From: Haliea sp.
Lineage (GTDB): Bacteria; Pseudomonadota; Gammaproteobacteria; Pseudomonadales; Halieaceae
Length of the DNA stretch: 32,097 nt
Direction of reading: 5' to 3'
Assembly: GCA_002862985.1 (NCBI GenBank)
Contig: PKCY01000280.1
Coordinates: forward strand, 1-32,097
Made by a program: the position numbers and the translations under genes. The notes below the pieces were generated by a model, which made no database searches, was not told where the DNA came from, and saw nothing but the letters and a program-made list of their open reading frames with translations. Below, piece after piece: positions 14,729-22,507 of the stretch. Numbering within the stretch: the first letter of the stretch is position 1; each line of letters starts with the position of its first letter.

Positions 14729-16324
14729 ATGTATCGTTACACTGTTAATAACACCATAACCTATACCCCGGATGACCTCGTCCTGTTCAGGGAATCGCCC
14801 TTCGCTGTCTGGATGGAGCGTTTGACGCTGGAAAACCCCGATCACGGAATCCCCCCCGATTTACACGGCACGGAGCCCCCTCAGGAGTCTTGTCCTCAGG
14901 ATGAAATCGTCATCACCTTGCGTGCGGAGGGCCGCAATGTCGCGCAAATTGATTGCGCCTTGGACGAAGCGAGCCGCCGAACCGTAACACTCGAGGCCAT
15001 GCGTGACGGAGCAGATTTTATCGTCGACGGTGTATTGGGTCTGGGCGCTTTGTCGGGCAATGCCAATTTACTCATGCGCACCAGCGGATTTTCCGAATTG
15101 GGTGACTATTTGTATGTCCCCTGCGAAACCCAGGTCGTGAACAAGCAGCATTCCGCTTTTCGTTTGAGTTTTCTGGCGGATTTACTGTATAGCCTCCAAG
15201 GCCAGCTACCACCACAAATGTTGATTATCAGTGAAGATGCAGAGGTGCAGCCACTGCAAACTGAGGATTACATCTATTACTATCGCGCCGTTAAGAAACG
15301 TTTTACCAGAGCGATGGAACAATTCCGAAAGCACCGTATGCCCGATGCTGCCGAGTCAGCACATTTTGGGCGTTGGTCGGAATGCGCCAGTGAGGTGCTC
15401 AAGCAACGGGCGCGAAGTGAAGCAGAGTCTGATGAAGAGGCCCAGATACAGACACAGGAAGCGGAAGAGGAAGAGTTTGAAGCTCAGCCCCTGCAGGTAG
15501 CCAGTGCATCCGGTGCGGGACAATCCGGTTTTGCTGCTTCAGGTCCCAGTGGCTCCGCGCTGCTGAAGACCCAAGGCCCCGCGATGGAGGGTGCTAGTAG
15601 TACGCTGGCAGAGCAGGCGCGGCAGTTGACGCCGGGAAGTTACCGCCATGGCGCTGCGCCGGGACACACGCCTAATCTGGTGCTGTCCGGGAGGTCGGGT
15701 CCAGTGGCAGTGATGCCGGATCGGCGATTGCCACAGGACAACCGGCTCAGTTCCAATGATGCATTGCAGGACCTTCAATTTATTGGCAGTGGCGCCGAGC
15801 TGAGTGTCGGCCCGAAACAGCCACCCCAGGCCGCAGATGAAGTGATTAGTTCAGCGCCGCCGCCAGCGCCAGCACCAGCACCGAGTTTGCGTGAAACGCC
15901 TACCCCAGAACAGCCGGTAATTGATGAATTGCGCAGGGAACAGCCCGCTGCCTTGCCTGAAATTGAACCGCGGGCACCGGTTTTTCTGCCCCCTGACGAG
16001 CCCAAGGTGCAGGAGCCTCCCGCGGTGCATTTGAAATCGCCGACACCGGAAGCGGACGCTGCCCCCGGTGTTGATTCCGGAGTCTCTGGTGTGGATCTGG
16101 ACAGTGTGCCCGCGCCAGCGCAGGCACCTGCAGTGCAGCGGCGCGCGCAAGGGGACTTTGACCGCATGGACCTCAGCGGCCCGATGGTTAAACCGACGGA
16201 GATGAGGTCTCCAACAGAGACAGCTGAAAAAGCGGCTGAAAAGGAGAAGACTGAAACATTGAGACCCTCAGTCAGCCCTTTCAGTAACAGTTTAATCACC
16301 AGCCAAGAGTTTGACAAACACTAG
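14729..16324 (+). CDS. TM0106-like RecB-family nuclease fold, probably inactive, with long disordered tail
   Basis: 531 residues. Residues 1-228 resemble the TM0106 group of RecB-like PD-(D/E)XK nucleases: a YTPDDLVLFRESPFAVWMER start, then TLEAMRDGADFIVDGVL, FLADLLYSLQGQLPPQM, EDYIYYYRAVKKRF and HFGRWSECASE. The family's metal site appears lost. GxADFL reads GNANLL (111-115), YEVxDTK reads TQVVNK (near 134-139), and only one cysteine of the C-x2-C-RWWxxC cluster remains. Residues 229-531 are acidic, then Pro/Ala/Gln-rich and probably disordered. The ATG at 14729 matches the start of the domain; a GTG at 14705 is possible. Neither has a clear ribosome binding site. The fold call is from memory of motifs; cellular role unknown. 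Confidence 0.6.
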   Translation: MYRYTVNNTITYTPDDLVLFRESPFAVWMERLTLENPDHGIPPDLHGTEPPQESCPQDEIVITLRAEGRNVAQIDCALDEASRRTVTLEAMRDGADFIVDGVLGLGALSGNANLLMRTSGFSELGDYLYVPCETQVVNKQHSAFRLSFLADLLYSLQGQLPPQMLIISEDAEVQPLQTEDYIYYYRAVKKRFTRAMEQFRKHRMPDAAESAHFGRWSECASEVLKQRARSEAESDEEAQIQTQEAEEEEFEAQPLQVASASGAGQSGFAASGPSGSALLKTQGPAMEGASSTLAEQARQLTPGSYRHGAAPGHTPNLVLSGRSGPVAVMPDRRLPQDNRLSSNDALQDLQFIGSGAELSVGPKQPPQAADEVISSAPPPAPAPAPSLRETPTPEQPVIDELRREQPAALPEIEPRAPVFLPPDEPKVQEPPAVHLKSPTPEADAAPGVDSGVSGVDLDSVPAPAQAPAVQRRAQGDFDRMDLSGPMVKPTEMRSPTETAEKAAEKEKTETLRPSVSPFSNSLITSQEFDKH

Positions 16325-16329
16325 TTTTT

Positions 16330-17481
16330 TTAGCGCAATGTCCGAAAGCATGTGCGTACTTCCTCGATAAAAAGCTCCGGCTGTTCCAGCGCCGCGAAGT
16401 GGCCGCCCTGTTCAAGCTCATTCCAGTGAATCAGATTGGAGAATCGTTTTTCCGCCCAGCGGCGGCTGCTGCGAAAAATTTCCTTAGGGAATATGGAGCA
16501 GCCGACAGGCAAAGCGATGGGATCCATATTGGCGTCATTGAAACTTTCCCAGTAAAGGCGCGCAGAACTGGCGCCGGCATTATTGAGCCAATACAGCATT
16601 ACGTTATCCAGTAATTCATCTTTGGTTAAAACATTTTCCGGGTGGCGCGTGCCGTTTTTCTCGCAATCTGTCCACATGTAGAACTTTTCCACCACCCATG
16701 CCATCTGGCCAATAGGGGAATCAGCCAGGCCATAGCCCAGTGTCTGCGGGTAGGTGGATTGTTGTTTGGAATACCCGGAGCCCTTTTCCACATAGGCTCC
16801 CATATCCTCGAGTGCGGTTTGTTCCTGTGGGGTGAGGTCGGCCATGGTGTCCGGGTCCGGAGCCACAATTGGCATATTGATATGAATGCCAGCGCAGTGT
16901 TCGGTTTCTGTCATTCCCATGCTCTGGGTGACCATGCTGCCCCAGTCACCACCCTGTGCAACGTAACTCGAATAGCCCAGGCGTTCCATGAGTTGGCCCC
17001 ACATGCGGCCAATTTTCTCCACCGAGGTGCCGGTGCTGGTGGGTTTTCCAGAGAAGCCATAACCTGGCAGACAAGGTGCTACGACATGAAAGGCATCTTT
17101 TGCGGTGCCGCCGTGTGCGGTGGGATCTGCCAGTGCGTCGATAACCTTGTGAAACTCGACAATGGAGCCGGGCCAGCCGTGGGAGATGATCAGTGGTAGC
17201 GCATTTTTATGGGGGCTGGTGCGGTGTATGAAGTGAATATCGGTGCCGTCGATTTCTGTCATAAATTGAGGCCAGCTATTGAGTTTGGTCTCAAAGCGGC
17301 GCCAATCGTATTCCGTTGACCAATACGCTGCCAACTCACGCGCATAGCTCAATGGTATGCCTTGCTCCCAGCCGTTGCAGGGTTCGTTTTCCGGCCAACG
17401 TGCACGTTCCAACCGCTGCTGTAGCTCGTGCAGTTCTGAGTCGGCTATCGCTACTTTAAAAGGGATGATGTCGATGTTCAC
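16330..17481 (-). CDS. Epoxide hydrolase (EHN domain, alpha/beta hydrolase)
   Basis: 383 residues. The N-terminal EHN segment (about 1-110; IPFKVAIADSELHELQQRL, RARWP, YDWRRFETKLN) is typical of microsomal-type epoxide hydrolases. Next come the oxyanion motif HGWPGS (101-106) and the nucleophile Asp179 in GGDWGS. The catalytic histidine is in QGGHFAALEQPE (about 361). The reaction opens epoxides to trans-diols through a covalent ester. Tyrosines of the cap domain cannot be assigned with certainty. It fits the oxygenase-rich neighbourhood as a detoxifying or catabolic step. It ends 5 bp from the convergent TM0106-like gene. Confidence 0.93.
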   Translation of the reverse strand: MNIDIIPFKVAIADSELHELQQRLERARWPENEPCNGWEQGIPLSYARELAAYWSTEYDWRRFETKLNSWPQFMTEIDGTDIHFIHRTSPHKNALPLIISHGWPGSIVEFHKVIDALADPTAHGGTAKDAFHVVAPCLPGYGFSGKPTSTGTSVEKIGRMWGQLMERLGYSSYVAQGGDWGSMVTQSMGMTETEHCAGIHINMPIVAPDPDTMADLTPQEQTALEDMGAYVEKGSGYSKQQSTYPQTLGYGLADSPIGQMAWVVEKFYMWTDCEKNGTRHPENVLTKDELLDNVMLYWLNNAGASSARLYWESFNDANMDPIALPVGCSIFPKEIFRSSRRWAEKRFSNLIHWNELEQGGHFAALEQPELFIEEVRTCFRTLR

Positions 17482-17638
17482 TCGCTGCTCCTGTCGTGAA
17501 AAGCCCTCAAAGTAGCCAGCGCGAGCAGTCTATGCAAGTGTTTAGCGAAAAGCGTGTGCGATTCAGTGCATAGTCGGAGGCGTGGTCCAGAAAGCTAGGC
17601 TGTTCAAAAGATTGAAACATGCCCGGCGGAGCGGGGCG

Positions 17639-17971
17639 CTATTCCTCCTGCCAGATTCGTCTCAAAGGTTCGCCAAAATCGTCATAGATCACTTTTCGGC
17701 GTGGATGAGGTAAGCGGCGCTGGCGCTGTGGTGCGCGTGATTTCTTTGCCAGTCGCCGAGCCTCAATCGCGGCGACGACTTCAGGCACAGGCGTGCGCGG
17801 GCTTTTGGGTTCAGCGAAAAAGTTGCGGTTAAGAAAGATCGGAGGGTCACTCGGGTCTCTGCCAGATTTCCCGCGCGGAATCTCATTGACGTGGCCGCCT
17901 TCCTTTAAAAAGCGTTGGGTTTCCTGCAGCAATTCGTCCCGAATGTCTGCTTTTGAAACGGTTTTCTTCAC
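17639..17971 (-). CDS. Small basic protein with a SutA-like motif
   Basis: 110 residues, start codon GTG, no strong ribosome binding site. Residues 8-37 (DIRDELLQETQRFLKEGGH then VNEI) resemble the E-x-FL-x2-GG-x-V-x-EI segment of SutA, a small pseudomonad protein that binds RNA polymerase during slow growth. The order GGHVNEIP followed by DPSDPP also echoes it. The remainder is basic and proline-rich, with RRxxKK and RQRRLPHPRRK. There is no signal peptide or membrane segment. SutA itself has an acidic tail, so this would be a divergent relative. Functional assignment is tentative; an HMM comparison would decide it. Confidence 0.6.
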   Translation of the reverse strand: MKKTVSKADIRDELLQETQRFLKEGGHVNEIPRGKSGRDPSDPPIFLNRNFFAEPKSPRTPVPEVVAAIEARRLAKKSRAPQRQRRLPHPRRKVIYDDFGEPLRRIWQEE

Positions 17972-18034
17972 GGGTCTTTAGTACCGACGAGGAGTGAGCT
18001 GCAAACTACCTAGTATACCCCCGTGGTGGAAGAA

Positions 18035-18994
18035 TTATAGAGTCGTGTGCGATATGATTTGTTGACGCAGCCGCGCTCCGGGTCCTTCCTGCTGCAGCGT
18101 AACGGTTCCATCCTTAATAGTTATCCCAATGCTGGCGAAGATGGTCTCAAATGTGGGAACCTCTGTGGAGGTTCTGACTTGTTGATATAGTGATTGAAAT
18201 AGCAATACCTGGTTCAGTTCATCCAGTTTGTTCACAATTTCCAGTACCGAAAGACGTTGGTTGGCGCAGCATTGGTTGAGTTTTTCCAGCGCTATATCAA
18301 GTGTTAACTTGCCACCTGACTGCCGGCGCAGACGGACATCGGCTGCCAGGAAATACCACGCACCGCTCCAGTACACGCGCATGAAGCCGCCTTTTTTTCG
18401 CAGAGCTGAGCTGACTTCATTCAAGGGTTGTCCATCGAATCTGGAGTCGGCGCGGCCACGCAAAAAACCCGCGTACAGGTTTTGCCACATTTGTTGTTCG
18501 GTCGATATGCCGGATCGAGCCATCAGGATATTTTGATAGTAACTGGAAAGGCCTTCGCTGAACCAAAGATCGCCCCAGCCGCGGTAGGGAATGAGTAGGT
18601 GGGCAAGTTCGTGATAGCCGGTCCAGGCATTTTTTAGTTCGTCAGCTGATACTTGCGACGCGGTATAGAATTCAACGCGGTCCATCTCGCCCCGGTGAAC
18701 CTGCGCCCAGGGAATCGGGTCGCTGCCGGCTGCCGGGGCAGGGGAGATGGAGATTTCCCATTCCTGTCGGGGCCAGCGGCCGTAAACCTTTTGCAGTGTT
18801 TCAGCAATGAAAACGACCCAGTCCTGGAGTTCGATTTGCATGTCAGGATCGAATTGTGAATTGATGTGTAGTTGTAGTTTTTGTCCGTCGCGCTCAATTG
18901 TCTGGTGAACGCTCTCTTCACTCATTGCGGCCTTCGCCAGCAGAATGAAACTCAGTGGCAGAACCAATAACCGGATAAAGGAGCGTGACGTCAT
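18035..18994 (-). CDS. Secreted gluzincin-type metallopeptidase-like protein (M1/M61-like)
   Basis: 319 residues. An N-terminal signal peptide (RSFIRLLVLPLSFILLAKAAMS) predicts export. HELAH is at 128-132 and a downstream Glu147 lies in WFSEGLSSYY. This H-E-x2-H plus Glu arrangement with the SEGxxxYY context marks the gluzincin clan (M1/M61). The spacing of 14 residues between HELAH and Glu is shorter than the 18 usual in M1, so it belongs to a divergent subgroup. The following helical region (WQNLYAGFLRGR) is typical of M61-like relatives. Substrate unknown. It is followed on the minus strand by the SutA-like gene, 63 bp away. Confidence 0.82.
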   Translation of the reverse strand: MTSRSFIRLLVLPLSFILLAKAAMSEESVHQTIERDGQKLQLHINSQFDPDMQIELQDWVVFIAETLQKVYGRWPRQEWEISISPAPAAGSDPIPWAQVHRGEMDRVEFYTASQVSADELKNAWTGYHELAHLLIPYRGWGDLWFSEGLSSYYQNILMARSGISTEQQMWQNLYAGFLRGRADSRFDGQPLNEVSSALRKKGGFMRVYWSGAWYFLAADVRLRRQSGGKLTLDIALEKLNQCCANQRLSVLEIVNKLDELNQVLLFQSLYQQVRTSTEVPTFETIFASIGITIKDGTVTLQQEGPGARLRQQIISHTTL

Positions 18995-19076
18995 GCGTAT
19001 TTAGTCCGCAGTGGGTTCCAGGTGGGTGAGGCGCAGTGTGACACAGCCTGCAGTGCGTCGCTGTGAAACTCTCACG

Positions 19077-20033
19077 TCAGACGGGTTCACTGTATTCTGC
19101 CAGCAGGGCCATCCTGCGGAAAAGCTCCAGCATATCCGTGGCCGCTTTCTGTCCGGAAAACTCCCGGTACAGGCTGTCGACATTCACGGCGATTCGCTCC
19201 GGGTCGGACCAAGCGGAATACTCGGACAGTTCGATGTCTCTGGCGGCTTCAAATGCATCCATGCCCGCATCGTACCGAGCGCGGGCCTCATCATGCACGA
19301 ACTGCAGGTAATGGCGAACCTTTGCCACACCATTTTTGTCGGTGATGGGGCCGTGTCCGGGAACGATCAGGTCTACATCCATCTCTTCAATACGCTGACA
19401 GGCTTTCATCCAGTTGGCGACCGGCCCCTGCCACATAATCGGCGTGCTTTCGATAAATAGAATATCGCCGGTAAAAACCACGCGATCAGCGGGGGAGTGC
19501 ACCAAGACATCGCCGCGGGTGTGGGCCGGGCCGACCTCAATAAGGTGCACAGGCTTGTCTCCAACCTGGAGATCAAGTTCACCGTCGAAGCTGCGGGTCG
19601 GCGGTGTGTGGAGGATGCCGTCAAACTGAAATTGACCGAAACAGTGAAAAAAATACTCGCCTACAGTACCCATATCTTTAGCACTGCCCATGATGGCCGC
19701 CATTGCTTCCGGGGGTAGTTCATTCATTTCCTGAATGGAAGCGGTAGAAGCGATGATTTCAGCGCCCGAAACCAACGCATTACCGTGACAGTGGTCGCCA
19801 TTGGCATGGGTGTTGACCAGCGTACCGATATTGTTAGCGAGTGGTTCGGCTTCACGCATGGAGCGGAGCATTTTCTCGGTGAGCGCCAAATCGAACAGCG
19901 TGTCCACCAGCAGGGACTCCTCCCCATCGACGATCAGTCCGGCATTACTCCATCCCCAGCTGCCTTTTGAGGCCAGCCAGGCGTAGGAGCTGTTGGATAA
20001 TGAGTGCAGGCCCGGGCTTTGACGCGTCGGCAT
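19077..20033 (-). CDS. Metallo-beta-lactamase-fold hydrolase
   Basis: 318 residues. The metal motif reads H76-A-N-G-D80-H81, so the second histidine of the usual HxHxDH is Asn. Other ligands are visible in VGPAHTRGD, FTGDILF and VPGHGP. The order is that of the MBL fold, with a C-terminal helical region from about 240. Members of this group hydrolyse diverse esters, lactones or thioesters; a beta-lactamase function is not implied. No signal peptide is apparent. The gene is divergent from plsC and lies upstream of the secreted peptidase on the same strand. Confidence 0.88.
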   Translation of the reverse strand: MPTRQSPGLHSLSNSSYAWLASKGSWGWSNAGLIVDGEESLLVDTLFDLALTEKMLRSMREAEPLANNIGTLVNTHANGDHCHGNALVSGAEIIASTASIQEMNELPPEAMAAIMGSAKDMGTVGEYFFHCFGQFQFDGILHTPPTRSFDGELDLQVGDKPVHLIEVGPAHTRGDVLVHSPADRVVFTGDILFIESTPIMWQGPVANWMKACQRIEEMDVDLIVPGHGPITDKNGVAKVRHYLQFVHDEARARYDAGMDAFEAARDIELSEYSAWSDPERIAVNVDSLYREFSGQKAATDMLELFRRMALLAEYSEPV

Positions 20034-20160
20034 GTAGATTGATCCTGATAGTGTGCAATTTCGAATACTAGCGCGATTTTAACTGAAAAGCAGGCCGTGG
20101 GTTTTCGTCTGAGCACACATTCTGCTTTAATGCATTCCAGTTAACTGATGGAACTTGAGA

Positions 20161-20910
20161 ATGAACGCATTTCGCTCGATTCTCGTCTTTGCATGGATGG
20201 TCGTGTCGGTAATTCCTGTCGGGCTTACACTCGTGTTTTGTTCTCTGTTTCTCAGGGACGACAAATTGTGGTGGTGGTTTGCCGCGCCCTGGCTGCGCGG
20301 CGTAATTGTTGCCGCACGCGTTCTTGCCGGTGTTCGCTATCGTGTGCACGGCGAGGAAAGCCTACCCACAGCCCAGGACATGAGTCGGCTGATTTTGTGT
20401 CCCAAACACCAGTCCACTTGGGAGACATTTTTCTTTGCCAGTTTCACCTCACATCCGCTGGCATATGTTTTTAAGAAAGAGCTATTACGTGTCCCTGTGT
20501 TCGGCTGGTGTATGGGTCGGCTGGGGATGATCCATATTGACCGCAAGAACCGCAATGAGGCCTGGGCCAGGGTCGCGGAGCAGGGCGAAGTGTTAATGGA
20601 CCGCGGGAAATGGATTATTATGTTTCCTGAGGGTACGCGTATCGAGCGGGGCAAGAAGGGAAACTATAAAAGCGGCGCAACACGCTTGGCAGTTGCCACC
20701 GGAGCGTATATCGTACCCATCGCAGTCACGTCCGCCCGTTGTTGGCCGCGTCGTTCTTTCTGGATGAATCCGGGAACCATTGATGTGTCCATCGGGGAGC
20801 CTGTGAGCGCTCAGGGTCGTGAGCCGGGTGAGCTGATGGACGAAGTCGAACGGTGGATCGAGTCCGAGATGCACCGGCTAGACCCGCAAGCCTATACAAA
20901 CAAGCCTTAA
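20161..20910 (+). CDS. plsC: 1-acyl-sn-glycerol-3-phosphate acyltransferase family protein
   Basis: 249 residues from the ATG at 20161; a TTG at 20155 is the upstream alternative. An N-terminal membrane segment (about 6-30) is followed by the acyltransferase block I H83-QSTW-E88 (H-x4-E, replacing the usual H-x4-D), block II GMIHIDRKNR and block III FPEGTR (155-160). PlsC acylates lysophosphatidic acid at the inner membrane. The Glu variant occurs in a recognised PlsC subgroup, so activity is likely. It is followed by a DUF1145 gene whose ribosome binding site overlaps the stop codon. Confidence 0.9.
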   Translation: MNAFRSILVFAWMVVSVIPVGLTLVFCSLFLRDDKLWWWFAAPWLRGVIVAARVLAGVRYRVHGEESLPTAQDMSRLILCPKHQSTWETFFFASFTSHPLAYVFKKELLRVPVFGWCMGRLGMIHIDRKNRNEAWARVAEQGEVLMDRGKWIIMFPEGTRIERGKKGNYKSGATRLAVATGAYIVPIAVTSARCWPRRSFWMNPGTIDVSIGEPVSAQGREPGELMDEVERWIESEMHRLDPQAYTNKP

Positions 20911-20920
20911 GGAGAAAGAC

Positions 20921-21178
20921 ATGTCTACAGCGAAAATTGTACTACTTGTGGTGTATGCCGTTTTGATTGGCCTGGCGTTGATGCAGGGAGATTCCAGTAT
21001 TGGAATATGGTCGTTGCGACTATTGGGGATTCTTATAGTGGTTCACATAATAGAAGTTGCGGTGTATTTCAACCTTTGTAAAAAGGCCGGTGGCTCGCTC
21101 GGTGGGCACCTGGTAAACGTATTTCTTTTCGGCGTTTTGCATGTTAATGAGCTCAAGGCGGCCCAGGGAAAGAGCTAA
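20921..21178 (+). CDS. DUF1145 small membrane protein
   Basis: 85 residues with two predicted transmembrane segments (about 5-22 and 28-48) and a further hydrophobic stretch near 65-74. HIIEVAVYFNLCKKAGGS, followed by the NVFLFGVLH segment, matches DUF1145 (YhhL-like). AAGGAG at 20909-20914, overlapping the plsC stop, is an excellent ribosome binding site, so the gene is co-transcribed with plsC. Function unknown. Confidence 0.82.
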   Translation: MSTAKIVLLVVYAVLIGLALMQGDSSIGIWSLRLLGILIVVHIIEVAVYFNLCKKAGGSLGGHLVNVFLFGVLHVNELKAAQGKS

Positions 21179-21241
21179 ATTTAAAAGGCTATTGCGGTAA
21201 ACCACTATTTTTACACATTGAAAACCAAAGGAGAACAAGAC

Positions 21242-22426
21242 GTGACAGATGCGTATATTGTGGCTGCGGTGCGCAGTGCAGGCGGAAAGAAGAACGGCCG
21301 ATTATCGAAAATGCACCCCATCGACCTTGGGGCCGAAGTAGTCGATGCGCTGGTCGCGAAATCGGGTGTTTCCGTGACGGAAATAGATGATTTGATTTTT
21401 GGCTGCGTCTCTCAGGTGGGTGCTCAGTCCAGTAATGTCGCACGCAACGTTTGCCTTTCCTCGGTGCTGGGAGAGGCGGTACCGGGCACGACTGTGGACA
21501 GACAGTGCGGGTCTGGGCAGCAGGCAATGCACTTCGCTGCGCAGGGGGTTTTGTCGGGCACTCAGGATGTGGTGATCGCTGGTGGCGTTGAAAGCATGAG
21601 TCAGGTGCCTATCGGCGCAAATATTATTGACGGGTTCAAAGCGGATCACGGCGTGCCCTATGGCAAGAAAATGTCCGAGCGCTATCCGGGCGTGCAATTT
21701 AATCAGTTTGCCGGCGCAGAAATGTTGGCAAAAAAGTACGAACTGACACAGGATGAGTTGAATGCCTTTGCGTTCGATAGCCATGTAAAAGCCAAGAAAG
21801 CGGTTGAGGAAGGCCGGTTCCAAGATGAGATCGTAGCTATTGAAGTGGAATTGGAAGATGGCTCCTTGGAAATGCATAGTCAGGATGAAGGTATCCGCAT
21901 GGACGCCACATTGGGAGCCATCGCTGGGTTACAGCCCCTGCAGGAAGGTGGCTTGTTAACCGCCGCCAACGCTTCGCAAATTTGTGATGGCGCTGCAGCG
22001 GTGATGATAGCCAATGGGGAGGCCTGCAAGCGACTCGGACTGAAGCCACTGGCGCGTATCGTTGCCATGAGTGTGATTGGATCAGACCCGGTAATCATGC
22101 TGGAAGGGCCCATACCGGCAACGAAAAAAGTGTTGGAGAAAGCCGGTCTGAGTATGGATGACATCGATTTATTTGAAGTGAATGAGGCGTTTGGTTCTGT
22201 GCCATTGGCCTGGTCCAAGGCGATGAAAGCAGATCTTTCGAAGTTGAACGTCAATGGCGGGGCTCAGGCACTGGGGCATCCTCTGGGCAGCACTGGCGCC
22301 AAGTTAATGGCGACGATGGTGCATGAGTTGCATCGCAGCGGAAAGCGCTACGGTCTGCTGGCGATCTGTGAAGGTGGAGGCACCGCCAACGGCACTATCG
22401 TCGAGCGGGTGGATGCGGTTTCCTGA
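21242..22426 (+). CDS. Acetyl-CoA C-acyltransferase (thiolase)
   Basis: 394 residues. Thiolase landmarks are all present: nucleophile C89 in DRQCGSGQQA, then NEAFGSVPLAW, GGAQALGHPLG with the general-base histidine, and CEGGG near the end. The reaction cleaves 3-ketoacyl-CoA with CoA, or condenses acyl-CoAs in reverse. The GTG start at 21242 follows AAAGGAG (21227-21233) by 8 bases; the frame is open from a TTG at 21218. It may serve the same beta-oxidation as the acyl-CoA dehydrogenases at 10381-12754, although it is 8.5 kb away. Confidence 0.93.
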   Translation: MTDAYIVAAVRSAGGKKNGRLSKMHPIDLGAEVVDALVAKSGVSVTEIDDLIFGCVSQVGAQSSNVARNVCLSSVLGEAVPGTTVDRQCGSGQQAMHFAAQGVLSGTQDVVIAGGVESMSQVPIGANIIDGFKADHGVPYGKKMSERYPGVQFNQFAGAEMLAKKYELTQDELNAFAFDSHVKAKKAVEEGRFQDEIVAIEVELEDGSLEMHSQDEGIRMDATLGAIAGLQPLQEGGLLTAANASQICDGAAAVMIANGEACKRLGLKPLARIVAMSVIGSDPVIMLEGPIPATKKVLEKAGLSMDDIDLFEVNEAFGSVPLAWSKAMKADLSKLNVNGGAQALGHPLGSTGAKLMATMVHELHRSGKRYGLLAICEGGGTANGTIVERVDAVS

Positions 22427-22507
22427 TCCATCGCATAGCAGCAGCGCGGCACCGGAGATTCGCTGATTAGGGACTCGAAGCGCATCGCGCACGTGTAATA
22501 TGGCAGT

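Noticed and set aside
15775-16317. 180-codon antisense frame under the Pro-rich tail
   Set aside because: Ser/Gly/Ala-rich composition is the expected complement of Pro/Ala-rich coding sequence; no independent evidence.
16306-16330. GTTTGACAAAC followed by a T-run as a terminator at the convergent gene ends
   Set aside because: The stem can form only four pairs with a three-base loop and the T-run is separated from it; too weak to call.
17620-17640. GC-rich GCCC/GGGC inverted repeat after the SutA-like gene
   Set aside because: No T-tract on the minus strand and short imperfect pairing.
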